Of a stretch of 64,000 nt of DNA, positions 1-8,348 are shown in pieces (the stretch's first letter is position 1; every line of letters begins with the position of its first letter). The stretch is from Microbispora siamensis. Lineage in GTDB: Bacteria; Actinomycetota; Actinomycetes; Streptosporangiales; Streptosporangiaceae. A program made the position numbers and the translations under genes. The notes beneath the pieces were generated by a model, which was not told where the DNA came from, did not search any database, and saw only the letters and a list, made by a program, of their open reading frames with translations. Location: the NCBI RefSeq assembly GCF_016863095.1, contig NZ_BOOF01000041.1, positions 48,820-112,819 of the forward strand, read 5' to 3'.

Positions 1-468
1 GTCCTTCGTGATGCCCGCGACCTCCAGGGCCCGCGTGTTCACCCAGGCGGCGTGGTGGTCGCGCTGCACGAAGTACGCCGGCCGGTCGAGGAAGTCGATC
101 TGGGACCGGTGGGGGAGGCCGCCGGGAAAGGCGGACATGTCCCAGCCGCCGCCGTCGATCCACTCCTTGTCCGGATTTTTCGCGGCATAGTCGGCGATCT
201 TCGCCCTGTAGGCGTCGAGCCCGTACACCTCGGACAGCTCGCACTTGGCCCGCTCCAGCCCGGCCTGCACCGGGTGGACGTGCGCGTCGGTGAACCCCGG
301 CGTCAGCAGGCCGCCGCCGAGGTCCACCGGCTCGGCGCTCGGCGCCAGCCGTACGAGGTCGGACTCGGCGCCGACGGCGGCGATCACACCGTCGCGGACG
401 AGGACCGCCTCGGCGAAGCCGCCGGGGACGAAGACGCGGCCGCCGCGGAACAGAAGGGAGGAGCTCAC
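1..468 (-). CDS. Amidohydrolase, YtcJ/amidohydrolase_3 type (3' part outside window)
   Basis: Reading the minus strand from a GTG at 468 gives an open frame to the window edge (156 codons), so the C-terminus is missing. It starts MSSSLLFRGGRVFVPGG and carries the metal-binding TDAHVHP motif after a GGGLLTPGF strand, which is the canonical beginning of amidohydrolase-superfamily enzymes with a small N-terminal beta domain. The following KEWIDGGGWDMSAFPGG and RPAYFVQRDHHAAWVNTRAL segments are typical of YtcJ-like enzymes that hydrolyse N-substituted amides; the substrate cannot be read. A GAAAGG ribosome-binding site lies before the GTG. The gene begins 10 bp after the stop of the upstream FAD oxidase, so the two are probably co-transcribed for amine or amide breakdown. 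Confidence 0.85.
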   Translation of the reverse strand, partial: MSSSLLFRGGRVFVPGGFAEAVLVRDGVIAAVGAESDLVRLAPSAEPVDLGGGLLTPGFTDAHVHPVQAGLERAKCELSEVYGLDAYRAKIADYAAKNPDKEWIDGGGWDMSAFPGGLPHRSQIDFLDRPAYFVQRDHHAAWVNTRALEVAGITKD

Positions 469-478
469 GTGATGCCTT

Positions 479-1876
479 TCAGTGCCCGGTGATCTTGTCG
501 GCGATTCGCGCCAGTACCGACGTCCTGGCCATGCCCCTGCTCTCGCGGGCGTCGGCCAGGCGGTAGAGACGGTACATCGAGTGGACGCCGAGCCAGCGCA
601 GCGGTTCGGGCTCCCACGCGCGCACCCGCCGGTCCACCCACGGCATCCGGGTCAGGTCGGAGTCGTGGCGCAGCACCAGGTCGCACAGCGTGCGCCCGGC
701 GAGGTTGGTGGTGGTCACGCCGTGGCCGGTGTAGCCGCCCGCCCAGCCGAGACCGGTCGCGGGGTCCAGGCGGACGGCCGAGCACCAGTCGCGCGGCACG
801 CCGAGCACGCCCGACCAGGCGTGCTCGACCCGCGACCCGGCGACCGCGGGGAAGAACGCGACCAGCAGCTCCCACAGCGCGTCCACGGTCCAGGCGTGCG
901 TGTGCCCCCGCTCGTCGATCCTCGACCCGTACAGGTAGGGCCTGCCGCGCCCGCCGAAGGCGATGCGGTCGTCGGCCGTCCGCTGGGCGTACATGTAGTA
1001 GTGCGCCATGTCGCCGAGCAGCTCGCGGCCCTGCCAGCCGATCTCCGCCCAGACCTGCTCGGGCAGCGGCTCGGTGACGATCATGGAACTGTTCATCGGC
1101 AGCCAGTCGCGGTGGTGACCGGCGATGGTGGCGGTGAACCCCTCGGTGCAGCGCAGCACGTGGTCCGCCCGGACGGTCCCGTACGGCGTGACCGCCCGGC
1201 CTTGGATGATCTCGGTGACCGGGGTCCGCTCGTAGATCTCGACGCCCAGGTCCCGTACGGCCCGCGCCAGGCCGCGGACGAGCTTGGCCGGCTGGATCCT
1301 GGCGCAGTGCGGGCTCCAGGTGGCCCCGGTGGCTCCCGCAACCCGCAGCCGGTCGTTCATCTCGTCGGTGGTCAGCAGCCGGACGTCGTCGGCGTCCCAG
1401 CCCCAGGCGCGCTGGCCCGCCAGCTCCTCGCGCAGCCGCAGGGCCTGCGCCGGGCCGCGGGCGACGGTGAGCAGGCCGCCCTTGACGATGTCCGCGTCGA
1501 TGCCCTCCTCGCGGGCGACACGGATGACCTCGTCGATGGCCTCGAACATCGCGCGCTGCAGCCGCCGGGCCCCGTCCGGGCCGTGGGTCTTGGCGTACCG
1601 CTCGGGCGAGCCGGCCAGCGCGCCGGTCAGCCAGCCGCCGTTGCGTCCGGAGGCGCCGAAGCCCGCGAACTCCTTCTCCAGCACGACGACCCGCAGCGAC
1701 GGGTCGGCCTTCTTCAGGTAGTAGGCGGTCCACAGTCCCGTGTAGCCCGCGCCGACCACGGCCACGTCGGCCTGCAGGTCGCCGCCGAGCGGCTCTCCGG
1801 GCGCGGGCACCCCCAGAGACCGGTACCAGAAGGACACCTCACCGTTGACGAATCCGGGGGACAGGGGAGCGGTCAT
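479..1876 (-). CDS. FAD-dependent oxidoreductase, DAO/PuuB-like amine oxidase
   Basis: Encodes 465 residues. The N-terminal Rossmann motif VVGAGYTGLWTAYYL (GxGxxG) is followed by the DAO-family stretch EKEFAGFGASGRNGGW. The C-terminal part contains GYTGHGVTTTNLAGR, the usual FAD-closing motif of gamma-glutamylputrescine/glycine-type oxidases. Family members oxidise primary or secondary amines with O2, giving an aldehyde or keto product, ammonia and H2O2 in the cytoplasm. I chose the ATG at 1876, which gives MTAPLSPGFVNGEVSFWYRSL; an ATG nine bases upstream is possible, and AGCAGG precedes both. The gene heads a minus-strand pair with the amidohydrolase. The 196 bp to the divergent acetyltransferase hold the promoters, but I could not define one. 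Substrate is unknown. Confidence 0.85.
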   Translation of the reverse strand: MTAPLSPGFVNGEVSFWYRSLGVPAPGEPLGGDLQADVAVVGAGYTGLWTAYYLKKADPSLRVVVLEKEFAGFGASGRNGGWLTGALAGSPERYAKTHGPDGARRLQRAMFEAIDEVIRVAREEGIDADIVKGGLLTVARGPAQALRLREELAGQRAWGWDADDVRLLTTDEMNDRLRVAGATGATWSPHCARIQPAKLVRGLARAVRDLGVEIYERTPVTEIIQGRAVTPYGTVRADHVLRCTEGFTATIAGHHRDWLPMNSSMIVTEPLPEQVWAEIGWQGRELLGDMAHYYMYAQRTADDRIAFGGRGRPYLYGSRIDERGHTHAWTVDALWELLVAFFPAVAGSRVEHAWSGVLGVPRDWCSAVRLDPATGLGWAGGYTGHGVTTTNLAGRTLCDLVLRHDSDLTRMPWVDRRVRAWEPEPLRWLGVHSMYRLYRLADARESRGMARTSVLARIADKITGH

Positions 1877-2072
1877 GGTGCACATCCTGCTATATCCGTG
1901 CTCATCTCGCCATTCGGCGACGGATGTCGTGGAGATCCGTGGAGACACATGCGGATAACCGTAGTCGTAACGTGCTCCATCGGAAGGAAACGATCGGCTC
2001 ACCGCTGTGTAGCAAACGCGTAACAACGCTCCGGCACGCTGAAGACCAGTGCAACGGAGGGAGCGGATACCG

Positions 2073-3149
2073 ATGGGGTTCTTCCGGATTCGTACGACCG
2101 TGGACGAGCGGCCCGGGCGGCTGGCGTCGCTGGCGACCGCCCTGGCCGACAAGGGCGGCAACATCCTGGGCCTGTCGGTGCAGCCCGACACGGACGGCAC
2201 GGTCGACGAGTTCGTCACGGACATCCCCGCCTCCCCCGAGGCCGTACGCGAGGCGCTGGAGGCCGCGGGCGGGAGGCGGGTGCGGATCGTGCCCGCCACC
2301 GCGCACGAACTGACCGACGAGCCGACGCGGACGCTGCTGCTCGCCGCCCGGCTGCGCTCGGCGCCGTGGCGCCTGCCGGAGATCCTGGGCGAACTGCTGC
2401 GCGCAGACGACGCCCGCTGGGTGTACGGCGCGACCGCCGTACGCGCGCCGAACGAGGACGGCGAGCGGGAGAAGGAGGAGGCTTCGGAGCTGCCCGACCC
2501 GACCCTGCTGGTGGTGCCCGTGGCGCCGCGGCGGTCGATCCGGCTGCGCCGCTCCGGGCTGCCGTTCACCCTGACCGAGGCGGCCCGCGCCGCCGCGATG
2601 GTGAGGCTGGCGCAGCCGCCGGCGGAACCGTCCGCGGCCGAGGGGCCGGTGCGGCTCGCCGACGGCGCCGAGGTGCAGGTCAAGCCGCTGACCTCGCTCT
2701 ACCGCGAGGCGCTGCGCGACCTGCACGAGCGCTGCTCACCCGAGACGCGCAGGTTCCGCTACTTCACCGCCAACCCCACCCTGCCGCCGCGCACGTTCGA
2801 CCGGCTGTGCGACCGGGCCCGCGGCCAGTCGCTCGTCGCGGGGCACGACGGCCAGGTCGTCGCGCTCGCGTCGCTGATGTTCACCGCCGACCCCGGCATC
2901 GCGGAGATCGCCTTCCTCGTGGAGGACCGCTGGCAGGGCCGGGGGCTCGGCGGCCGGCTGGCCCGGATGCTCCTCGCCCAGGCGAGGGACCTCGGCTTCG
3001 CCGAGGTGCGGGCGACCCTCCTGTACGACAACACGCGCATGCGCAGGCTGCTCGGCTCCCTCGGCGCGACGCTCACCCACACCGAGGATCCCGGTGTGAT
3101 GGAGGCGCGGATCGCCGTGGGCGTGATGGCGACGGCTTCCCCGAGCTGA
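2073..3149 (+). CDS. ACT domain-GNAT acetyltransferase (amino-acid-sensing Pat type)
   Basis: Encodes 358 residues. Residues 3-75 form an ACT fold (FFRIRTTVDERPGRLASLA), a small-molecule, usually amino-acid, sensing domain. The C-terminal third is a GNAT domain whose acetyl-CoA loop is WQGRGLGGRL, followed by NTRMRRLLGSLGATL. ACT-GNAT proteins known from actinobacteria are lysine acetyltransferases, allosterically tuned by amino acids, that modify enzymes such as acetyl-CoA synthetase. I apply that role by family resemblance. Start ATG 2073 is preceded by GGAGGGAG at good spacing; an upstream in-frame GTG at 2049 lacks a comparable site. A strong terminator follows at 3168. The gene stands alone, divergent from the amine oxidase. 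Confidence 0.8.
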   Translation: MGFFRIRTTVDERPGRLASLATALADKGGNILGLSVQPDTDGTVDEFVTDIPASPEAVREALEAAGGRRVRIVPATAHELTDEPTRTLLLAARLRSAPWRLPEILGELLRADDARWVYGATAVRAPNEDGEREKEEASELPDPTLLVVPVAPRRSIRLRRSGLPFTLTEAARAAAMVRLAQPPAEPSAAEGPVRLADGAEVQVKPLTSLYREALRDLHERCSPETRRFRYFTANPTLPPRTFDRLCDRARGQSLVAGHDGQVVALASLMFTADPGIAEIAFLVEDRWQGRGLGGRLARMLLAQARDLGFAEVRATLLYDNTRMRRLLGSLGATLTHTEDPGVMEARIAVGVMATASPS

Positions 3150-3167
3150 CGCCCTCACGGGTGATCC

Positions 3168-3203
3168 TCCTGGTCCGGCGTAGCTCAGGGCGCCGGACCA
3201 GGA
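3168..3203. terminator. Bidirectional hairpin terminator between convergent genes
   Basis: A perfect 13-bp inverted repeat (TCCTGGTCCGGCG and its complement) encloses a 10-nt loop. It sits between the stop of the ACT-GNAT gene and the convergent YCII gene. There is no T run on either strand, as is common for actinobacterial terminators. Confidence 0.75.
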
Positions 3204-3219
3204 CGGGTCGCCGTGCTTC

Positions 3220-3786
3220 TCACCGCCGCCCGCCGAACTCCCAGTCGTGCACCTCGATGTCGGCGTACCGGTCCCTGGTCAGGACGGCGCGTGCCGCGTC
3301 CGGGTCCGGCGCCCGGACCAGCACCGCCGTACCCAGCCAGGCGGCGCCGTCGTCGGACAGCAGCGGCCCGTACGCGATCAGCTCGTCCCGGTCCGGCGGC
3401 GGGACGAGGTCGGCGGCCTCCCCGGAGCCCAGGCCCAGCACCAGATATCGGTTGCCGCCGTCCCTGCCGCCGGGGAAGTCCCACATGGTGCGCCCCAGCA
3501 CGTTGCGCCATCGCCGTACCATCACGTCCCGGTACACACCGGCCTGGTAGTTGGGCTCGTCGAAGGCGAACGCACGCGCCGTCGCGAGATCCGGTAAGTC
3601 GACGATGTGCACGCTGCCGGTGGCGATGTCGGTGACGCGGTCGAAGGTCGGGCCGCGGGCGATCATCTCCGCGTCGTACCGGTCCATGTAGGACCAGTGC
3701 TCTTCCAGCAGTTCGTCGCGCAGCGCCCCCGAGCCGGGCCGATCGCGGTGATAACAGAAGAACTCCACGCGGAGAGTACCTACCAT
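3220..3786 (-). CDS. Tandem YCII-domain protein
   Basis: Encodes 188 residues with two YCII-related (dimeric alpha-beta barrel) domains. The first, roughly residues 5-95, carries the DELLEEHWSYMDRYD and DPV-like ARGPTFD features followed by GSVHIVDLPDLATARAFAFDEPN. The second, roughly 110-186, carries LIAYGPLLSDDGAAWLGTAVL and DPDAARAVLTRDRY. YCII domains often act as small catalytic or binding modules with a conserved His-Asp pair; no substrate can be named. The ATG at 3786 overlaps the ATG that begins the opposite-strand frame at 3785, and the true start of the neighbour probably lies further in (3824). The gene is convergent with ACT-GNAT. Confidence 0.75.
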   Translation of the reverse strand: MVGTLRVEFFCYHRDRPGSGALRDELLEEHWSYMDRYDAEMIARGPTFDRVTDIATGSVHIVDLPDLATARAFAFDEPNYQAGVYRDVMVRRWRNVLGRTMWDFPGGRDGGNRYLVLGLGSGEAADLVPPPDRDELIAYGPLLSDDGAAWLGTAVLVRAPDPDAARAVLTRDRYADIEVHDWEFGGRR

Positions 3787-3823
3787 GGTGGACCGCCACG
3801 GGGAACTCAGGTACAGGTGGTCT

Positions 3824-4708
3824 GTGGACTTCGACGAGGCGGCCGACCGGCTCTACGGCATGGTGCCCGAGGAGTTCACCTCGGCCCGCGACGCGCTGGC
3901 CAAGGAGGCGAAGGCGGGCGGCGACGCCGCGCTGGCCAAGCGGATCAAGGCGCTGCGCAAGCCCACGGTCGTGGCCTGGGCCGTCAACCGGACGGCCCGG
4001 GAACGGGGCCAGGAACTCGGCCGGCTGCTCGACCTCGGCCGGCGGCTGCGGGACGCGTGGCGGACCCAGGACGCCGACGCCCTGGCCGAGGCGGGCCGCG
4101 AACGGACCCCGCTCATCGCCCGTCTCGTCCGGTCCGTACGTGAGGAGGCGGAGGCGGCCGGGCATCCGCTGGGCCCCACGGCCGACCTGGAGATCGAGCA
4201 GACCCTCGACGCCGCCGTGGTGGACGAGGACGCGGCCGAGCAGGTGCGCCTGGGCCGGCTGACCCGACCCCTGAGCTACAGCGGCTTCACGCCCGCCCCC
4301 GTCGTACGGCCCGCACCCGAACCGGCGGCGCGCAGGCAGCCCGCGCCGAAGGCCGAACGCGACGAGGCGGAGCGGGAACGGCGCAAAGCGGAGCGGGAGC
4401 GCCGGATCGAGAGCCTCGAAAACGCGCTCGCCGAGGCCGAACGAGCCGCGACCGAGGCGGAGCGGGGCCGCGCCGACTGGGAGGCCGAGCGGGCCGAGGC
4501 CGTACGCGAGCACGAGCGGCGCGCGGCCAAGGTCGAGACGCTCACGGCCAAGCTGGCCAAGGCCAAGGACAAGCTGAACGCGGCCGAACACCGGCTCGAG
4601 GTCGCCCGCCGCGAGGAGACGAACGCCGAACGCGCCGCCCGGTCCGCCCGCCAGCGCGCCGACCAGGCCCGTGCCGCCCTCGAAGAGGCCCGATCCGCCC
4701 ACGAATGA
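3824..4708 (+). CDS. Conserved actinobacterial coiled-coil protein of unknown function
   Basis: Encodes 294 residues from GTG 3824, preceded by AGGTGG six bases upstream. An in-frame ATG at 3785 would add 13 residues but overlaps the divergent start codon and has no clear ribosome site. The N-terminal 130 residues are helical and mildly conserved-looking (LYGMVPEEFTSARDALAKEA, KPTVVAWAVNRTARE). A Pro-rich hinge near 150-180 follows. The remainder is a long charged Glu/Arg/Ala-rich coiled coil, with no signal peptide or membrane segment. I recognise the N-terminal pattern as that of an actinobacterial hypothetical family but can assign no role; scaffolding or nucleic-acid association is only a guess from composition. 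Confidence 0.65.
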   Translation: MDFDEAADRLYGMVPEEFTSARDALAKEAKAGGDAALAKRIKALRKPTVVAWAVNRTARERGQELGRLLDLGRRLRDAWRTQDADALAEAGRERTPLIARLVRSVREEAEAAGHPLGPTADLEIEQTLDAAVVDEDAAEQVRLGRLTRPLSYSGFTPAPVVRPAPEPAARRQPAPKAERDEAERERRKAERERRIESLENALAEAERAATEAERGRADWEAERAEAVREHERRAAKVETLTAKLAKAKDKLNAAEHRLEVARREETNAERAARSARQRADQARAALEEARSAHE

Positions 4709-4818
4709 CGGCGCGGCGGGAAGGAGCGGAGCGGGCTTCGCGAGGACCGGAGCTTCCGCCCGGCGCAGTGACGTCTCACAGTGGGCGGTGCTGCCTCACC
4801 TTGGTGACTTCTCATACC

Positions 4819-4860
4819 GGAACGGCCGGGCGGGGGCGTGTGCCCCGGCCCGGCCGTTCC
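4819..4860. terminator. Bidirectional terminator between coiled-coil gene and pgl
   Basis: GGAACGGCCGGG pairs perfectly with CCCGGCCGTTCC, and the stem can extend through GGGGC/GCCCC. It lies between two convergent genes, so it can serve both; there is no T run. Confidence 0.75.
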
Positions 4861-4873
4861 GATGTGATCTCCG

Positions 4874-5653
4874 TCAGGGGGAGGCGATCCGCCCCAGCGA
4901 CGGTGGGATCTTGTGCGCGGCGGCGCGGTCGAGCAGGAACAGCGTGCGCTGCCGCCCGCGCGCCCCGGCGGCCGGCACCTGGAACGGTCCGGCGTCGGAC
5001 AGCGCCATCCTGACGGCCTGCGCCTTCTCCTCGCCCGCCGCGACGACCCAGACCTCCCTGGCGGCCCGCAGCGCGGGGAACGTCAGCGAGACCCGGGTCG
5101 GCGGCGGCTTGGGGGAGCCGTGCACGGACACGACCGGCCGGTCCTCCTCGTAGACGGCCGGCTGGCCCGGGAACAGCGAGGCCACGTGGCCGTCGGGGCC
5201 CATGCCGAGCAGCAGCACGTCGAACGAGGGCACCGGCCCATGGTCCTCCGGCCTGGCCGCCTTGGCCAGCTCCACCGCGTACGCGTCGGCGGCCTCCTCG
5301 GCGGTCATCCCCGAGTCGGGGCCGGGCATCGGATGCACCCGCGCCGGATCCACGTCAACGTGGTCGAGCAGGGCCTGGCGTGCCCCGGTCTCGTTGCGCT
5401 CGGGATGGCCGGTCGGCAGGAACCGCTCGTCACCCCACCAGATGTCGAGCGCCCGCCAGTCGATGGCGTCGTGCGCCGCCGTCCCCGCGAGGGCGGCGAG
5501 CGTCGCGATGCCCACGGTGCCGCCGGTCAGCACCAGGTGCGCGGAACCGCGGGCCGCCTGCGTGTCCACCAGCCGCGTGATGAGGCGGGCGGCCACGGCC
5601 TGGGCCAGCAGTTCGGCGTCCCGGTGGACGATGACGGTGGGAACGCCGGTCAC
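4874..5653 (-). CDS. pgl: 6-phosphogluconolactonase
   Basis: Encodes 259 residues (DevB/Pgl type). It hydrolyses 6-phosphogluconolactone to 6-phosphogluconate, the second step of the oxidative pentose phosphate pathway, in the cytoplasm. Diagnostic motifs are LVLTGGTVGIATL near residue 42, WWGDERFLPTGHPERN near 75, LLLGMGPDGHVASLFPG near 150, and a C-terminal VWVVAAGEEKAQAV. Start is GTG 5653, overlapping the opcA stop as GTGA, so the two are translationally coupled. It is the last gene of the six-gene operon tkt-tal-pgi-zwf-opcA-pgl. Confidence 0.93.
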   Translation of the reverse strand: MTGVPTVIVHRDAELLAQAVAARLITRLVDTQAARGSAHLVLTGGTVGIATLAALAGTAAHDAIDWRALDIWWGDERFLPTGHPERNETGARQALLDHVDVDPARVHPMPGPDSGMTAEEAADAYAVELAKAARPEDHGPVPSFDVLLLGMGPDGHVASLFPGQPAVYEEDRPVVSVHGSPKPPPTRVSLTFPALRAAREVWVVAAGEEKAQAVRMALSDAGPFQVPAAGARGRQRTLFLLDRAAAHKIPPSLGRIASP

Positions 5654-6573
5654 GCCCGTCCCCGCCCCTTCATCTCCGCCAGGCGGCGGATCGAGGCGGC
5701 GTAGATGTCGTCCGGGTCGAGCCTGCGCAGCTCCTCGGCCAGCAGCTCCGAGGTCGGCCTGCGGGCCAGGGCGACCCGCCGGTCGGGGTTGCCGGGCCGC
5801 GACAGCGTGGCGAGCCTGGCGTCGCTCCTGCTCACCGTCAGCTCGCCGCCACCCTCGATCGACAGCCGCACGCCCGTCAGGCCGGGGCCGCCGGAGCCGA
5901 CGACCTCGATCGGCGCCTCCAGCCGGTCGCACAGCCAGGCGGCGAGCAGCGGCGCGCTGGGGTTGCCCGCCGCGGCCTCCACCACGCCCCCGGTGATCTT
6001 CCCCATGGGCTGGTCGAAGGCGGCGGCCAGCAGGCTGCGCCACGGCGTGAGCCGGGTCCAGGCCAGGTCGGTGTCGCCGGGGACGTAGCTGCCGGCCCGC
6101 GAGGAGATGGCGGCGACCGCGTCCGCGGCCGACCTGGCGTCCATGATCCGGCGGCTGCCCAGGTGCCCGATCGGGTGCTTGGCGGGGACCTCCGGGCACT
6201 CGCCCGGCCACCACACCACCACCGGCGTGTCGGTGAGCAGCAGCGGCGTGATCACCGAGTCGGCGTGCTCGGTCAGCTCGCCGTACAGGCGCAGCAGCAC
6301 GACCTCGCCCGGCGCCGACTCGCCCACGCGGATCTCCGCGTCCAGCCGGTTGGGCTCGGCCGGATCGCGGATGATCACCATGAGGATGCGCGAGGGGTGC
6401 TCGCGCGCCGCCTCGGTGGCCGCGCGCAGGGCGTCGTACTGCCCCGCCTCGTCCACCACCACGACGAGGGTCAGCACCATGCCGACGGCGGGCGCGCCCA
6501 TCTGGTGCCGCAGCCGGGTGAGCGTCGAAGAGATCTTCGACGCGGTCGTCTCGGTCAGGTTGAAGGTCGTCAC
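5650..6573 (-). CDS. opcA: Glucose-6-phosphate dehydrogenase assembly protein OpcA
   Basis: Encodes 307 residues starting MTTFNLTETTASKISSTL. OpcA binds glucose-6-phosphate dehydrogenase and supports its assembly and redox activation in cyanobacteria and actinobacteria. Family landmarks are the repeated MVIIRDP strand, VVVWWPGECP in the middle, and the LTPWRSLLAAAFD segment. I chose GTG 6573 because GGAG lies six bases upstream; a GTG at 6594 would add seven residues without support. It follows zwf by 49 bp and overlaps pgl by 4 bp, matching the usual zwf-opcA-pgl order. Confidence 0.92.
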   Translation of the reverse strand: MTTFNLTETTASKISSTLTRLRHQMGAPAVGMVLTLVVVVDEAGQYDALRAATEAAREHPSRILMVIIRDPAEPNRLDAEIRVGESAPGEVVLLRLYGELTEHADSVITPLLLTDTPVVVWWPGECPEVPAKHPIGHLGSRRIMDARSAADAVAAISSRAGSYVPGDTDLAWTRLTPWRSLLAAAFDQPMGKITGGVVEAAAGNPSAPLLAAWLCDRLEAPIEVVGSGGPGLTGVRLSIEGGGELTVSRSDARLATLSRPGNPDRRVALARRPTSELLAEELRRLDPDDIYAASIRRLAEMKGRGRA

Positions 6574-6622
6574 ACCGCTCTCCGCTCGCTCCACCCCGGA
6601 CGCGCCTCGCTGACAGCCACGC

Positions 6623-8302
6623 TCACAGCCGCCTCCAGGCGCGTCCGTCCCTGGCCAGCATCGCGTCGGCCGAGGCGGGGCCCCAGGAACCGGACGCGTA
6701 CCCCTCGGGCTTGCCGTGGGAGGCCCAGAACTCCTCGATCGGGTCGAGGATGTTCCACGACAGCTCCACCTCCCGCTGGTGCGGGAACAGCGGCGGGTCG
6801 CCGATGAGCACGTCGAGCAGCAGCCGCTCGTACGCCTCGGGGGAGGACTCCATGAACGACTCGCCGTAGGCGAAGTCCATGTTGACGTCCCTGACCTCCA
6901 TGGCCGTGCCCGGCACCTTGGAGCCGAAGCGCACCGTGATGCCCTCGTCCGGCTGGACGCGGATGACCAGCGCGTTGTGCCCGAGGATCTCGGTGTCGTC
7001 CTTGCTGAACGGCAGGTGCGGCGCCCGCTGGAAGACGACGGCCACCTCGGTCATCCGGCGGCTGAGCCGCTTGCCCGTACGCAGGTAGAACGGCACCCCG
7101 GCCCACCGGCGGTTGGCCACCTCCAGCTTCACCGCGGCGTACGTCTCTGTGGTGGAGTCGGGGGAGATGCCCTGCTCCTCCAGGTAGCCGACGACGGGCT
7201 CGCCGCCCTGCCAGCCCCTGACGTACTGACCGCGGGCGGTGCCGGTGGCCAGGTCGGCGGGCAGCTTGACGGCCCGCAGCACCTTCTCCTTCTCCCGGCG
7301 CAGCGCGTCGGCGTCGAAGGAGGTCGGGTCCTCCATCGCGACCAGCGCGAGGAGCTGGAGCAGGTGGTTCTGGATCACGTCACGGGCCGCGCCGATGCCG
7401 TCGTAGTAGCCGGCCCGGCCGCCGATGCCGATGTCCTCGGCCATCGTGATCTGGACGTGGTCGACGTAGCCCCGGTTCCAGATCGGCTCGTACAGCGTGT
7501 TGGCGAAGCGGAGCGCCAGGATGTTCTGGACGGTCTCCTTGCCGAGGTAGTGGTCGATCCGGAAGACCGAGCTCTCCGGGAACACCGCGCTGGTGATCTC
7601 GTTGAGCTCCCTGGCGCTCTTCAGGTCGTGCCCGAACGGCTTCTCGATGACGACCCGGCGCCAGGCGCCCTCGGGCGCCTTGGCCAGGTTCGTCCGCTTG
7701 AGCTGCTCGATCACGACCGGGAAGAACTTCGGCGGCACCGACAGGTAGAACGCGTAGTTGCCGCCCGTGCCCCGGGTCTCGTCGATCTCCTTGAGCATCA
7801 TGGCGAGCACGTCGAAGGCGCCGTCGTCGTTGAACTCGCCCGGGCAGAAGTGGATGCCCTCGCTGAGCTGCTTCCAGACCTCCTCGCGGAACGGCGTCCG
7901 CGCGTGCTCCTTGACCGCTTCGTACGTGACCTGGGCGAAGTCCTCGTGCGCCCAGTCGCGGCGGGCGAAGCCGACCAGGGAGAAGCCCGGGGGCAGCAGC
8001 CCCCGGTTCCCCAGGTCGTAGATCGCCGGCAGCAGCTTGCGCTTGGCGAGGTCGCCCGTGACGCCGAACAGCACGAGCACGCAGGGCCCGGCGACCCGGG
8101 GCAGGCGCCGGTCGCGCGGGTCGCGCAGCGGGTTGGCGGCCATGGTCAGCTCGGTCGTCGCGGTCGTGGCGGCCTGAGCGGCGGCCAGCACCGCCTGCTC
8201 AGCGCTCGTCAGCTCGTCCCCCGCCTGCTGCACGGCGCCGCGCGCCTCCGGCGCCTGCCGGGCGTCGTCGGCGGGGGCCTGCGGCTCCTGTTGCTCCGTC
8301 AT
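6623..8302 (-). CDS. zwf: Glucose-6-phosphate 1-dehydrogenase with N-terminal extension
   Basis: Encodes 559 residues. It oxidises glucose-6-phosphate to 6-phosphogluconolactone with NADP+, the committed NADPH-producing step. Clear motifs are the dinucleotide-binding FGVTGDLAKRKLLPAIYD, VVIEKPFGHD, and the catalytic RIDHYLGKE. The usual actinobacterial N-terminus (NPLRDPRDRRLPRVAGP) begins only near residue 53. It is preceded by an Ala/Gln/Glu-rich extension of about 50 residues that is open in frame and has an excellent ribosome site (GGGAGGACAC before ATG 8302). An internal ATG just before NPLRDP could give the conventional length. The gene sits between pgi (46 bp upstream) and opcA. Confidence 0.93.
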   Translation of the reverse strand: MTEQQEPQAPADDARQAPEARGAVQQAGDELTSAEQAVLAAAQAATTATTELTMAANPLRDPRDRRLPRVAGPCVLVLFGVTGDLAKRKLLPAIYDLGNRGLLPPGFSLVGFARRDWAHEDFAQVTYEAVKEHARTPFREEVWKQLSEGIHFCPGEFNDDGAFDVLAMMLKEIDETRGTGGNYAFYLSVPPKFFPVVIEQLKRTNLAKAPEGAWRRVVIEKPFGHDLKSARELNEITSAVFPESSVFRIDHYLGKETVQNILALRFANTLYEPIWNRGYVDHVQITMAEDIGIGGRAGYYDGIGAARDVIQNHLLQLLALVAMEDPTSFDADALRREKEKVLRAVKLPADLATGTARGQYVRGWQGGEPVVGYLEEQGISPDSTTETYAAVKLEVANRRWAGVPFYLRTGKRLSRRMTEVAVVFQRAPHLPFSKDDTEILGHNALVIRVQPDEGITVRFGSKVPGTAMEVRDVNMDFAYGESFMESSPEAYERLLLDVLIGDPPLFPHQREVELSWNILDPIEEFWASHGKPEGYASGSWGPASADAMLARDGRAWRRL

Positions 8303-8348
8303 GTGTCCTCCCTGCGGACGGGCCCTTCGCCAGTAACGCATCGCATGG

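Noticed and set aside
1877..2072. Defined promoter pair in the divergent gap
   Set aside because: Several TA-containing hexamers exist, but none has a credible -35 partner, so none is called.
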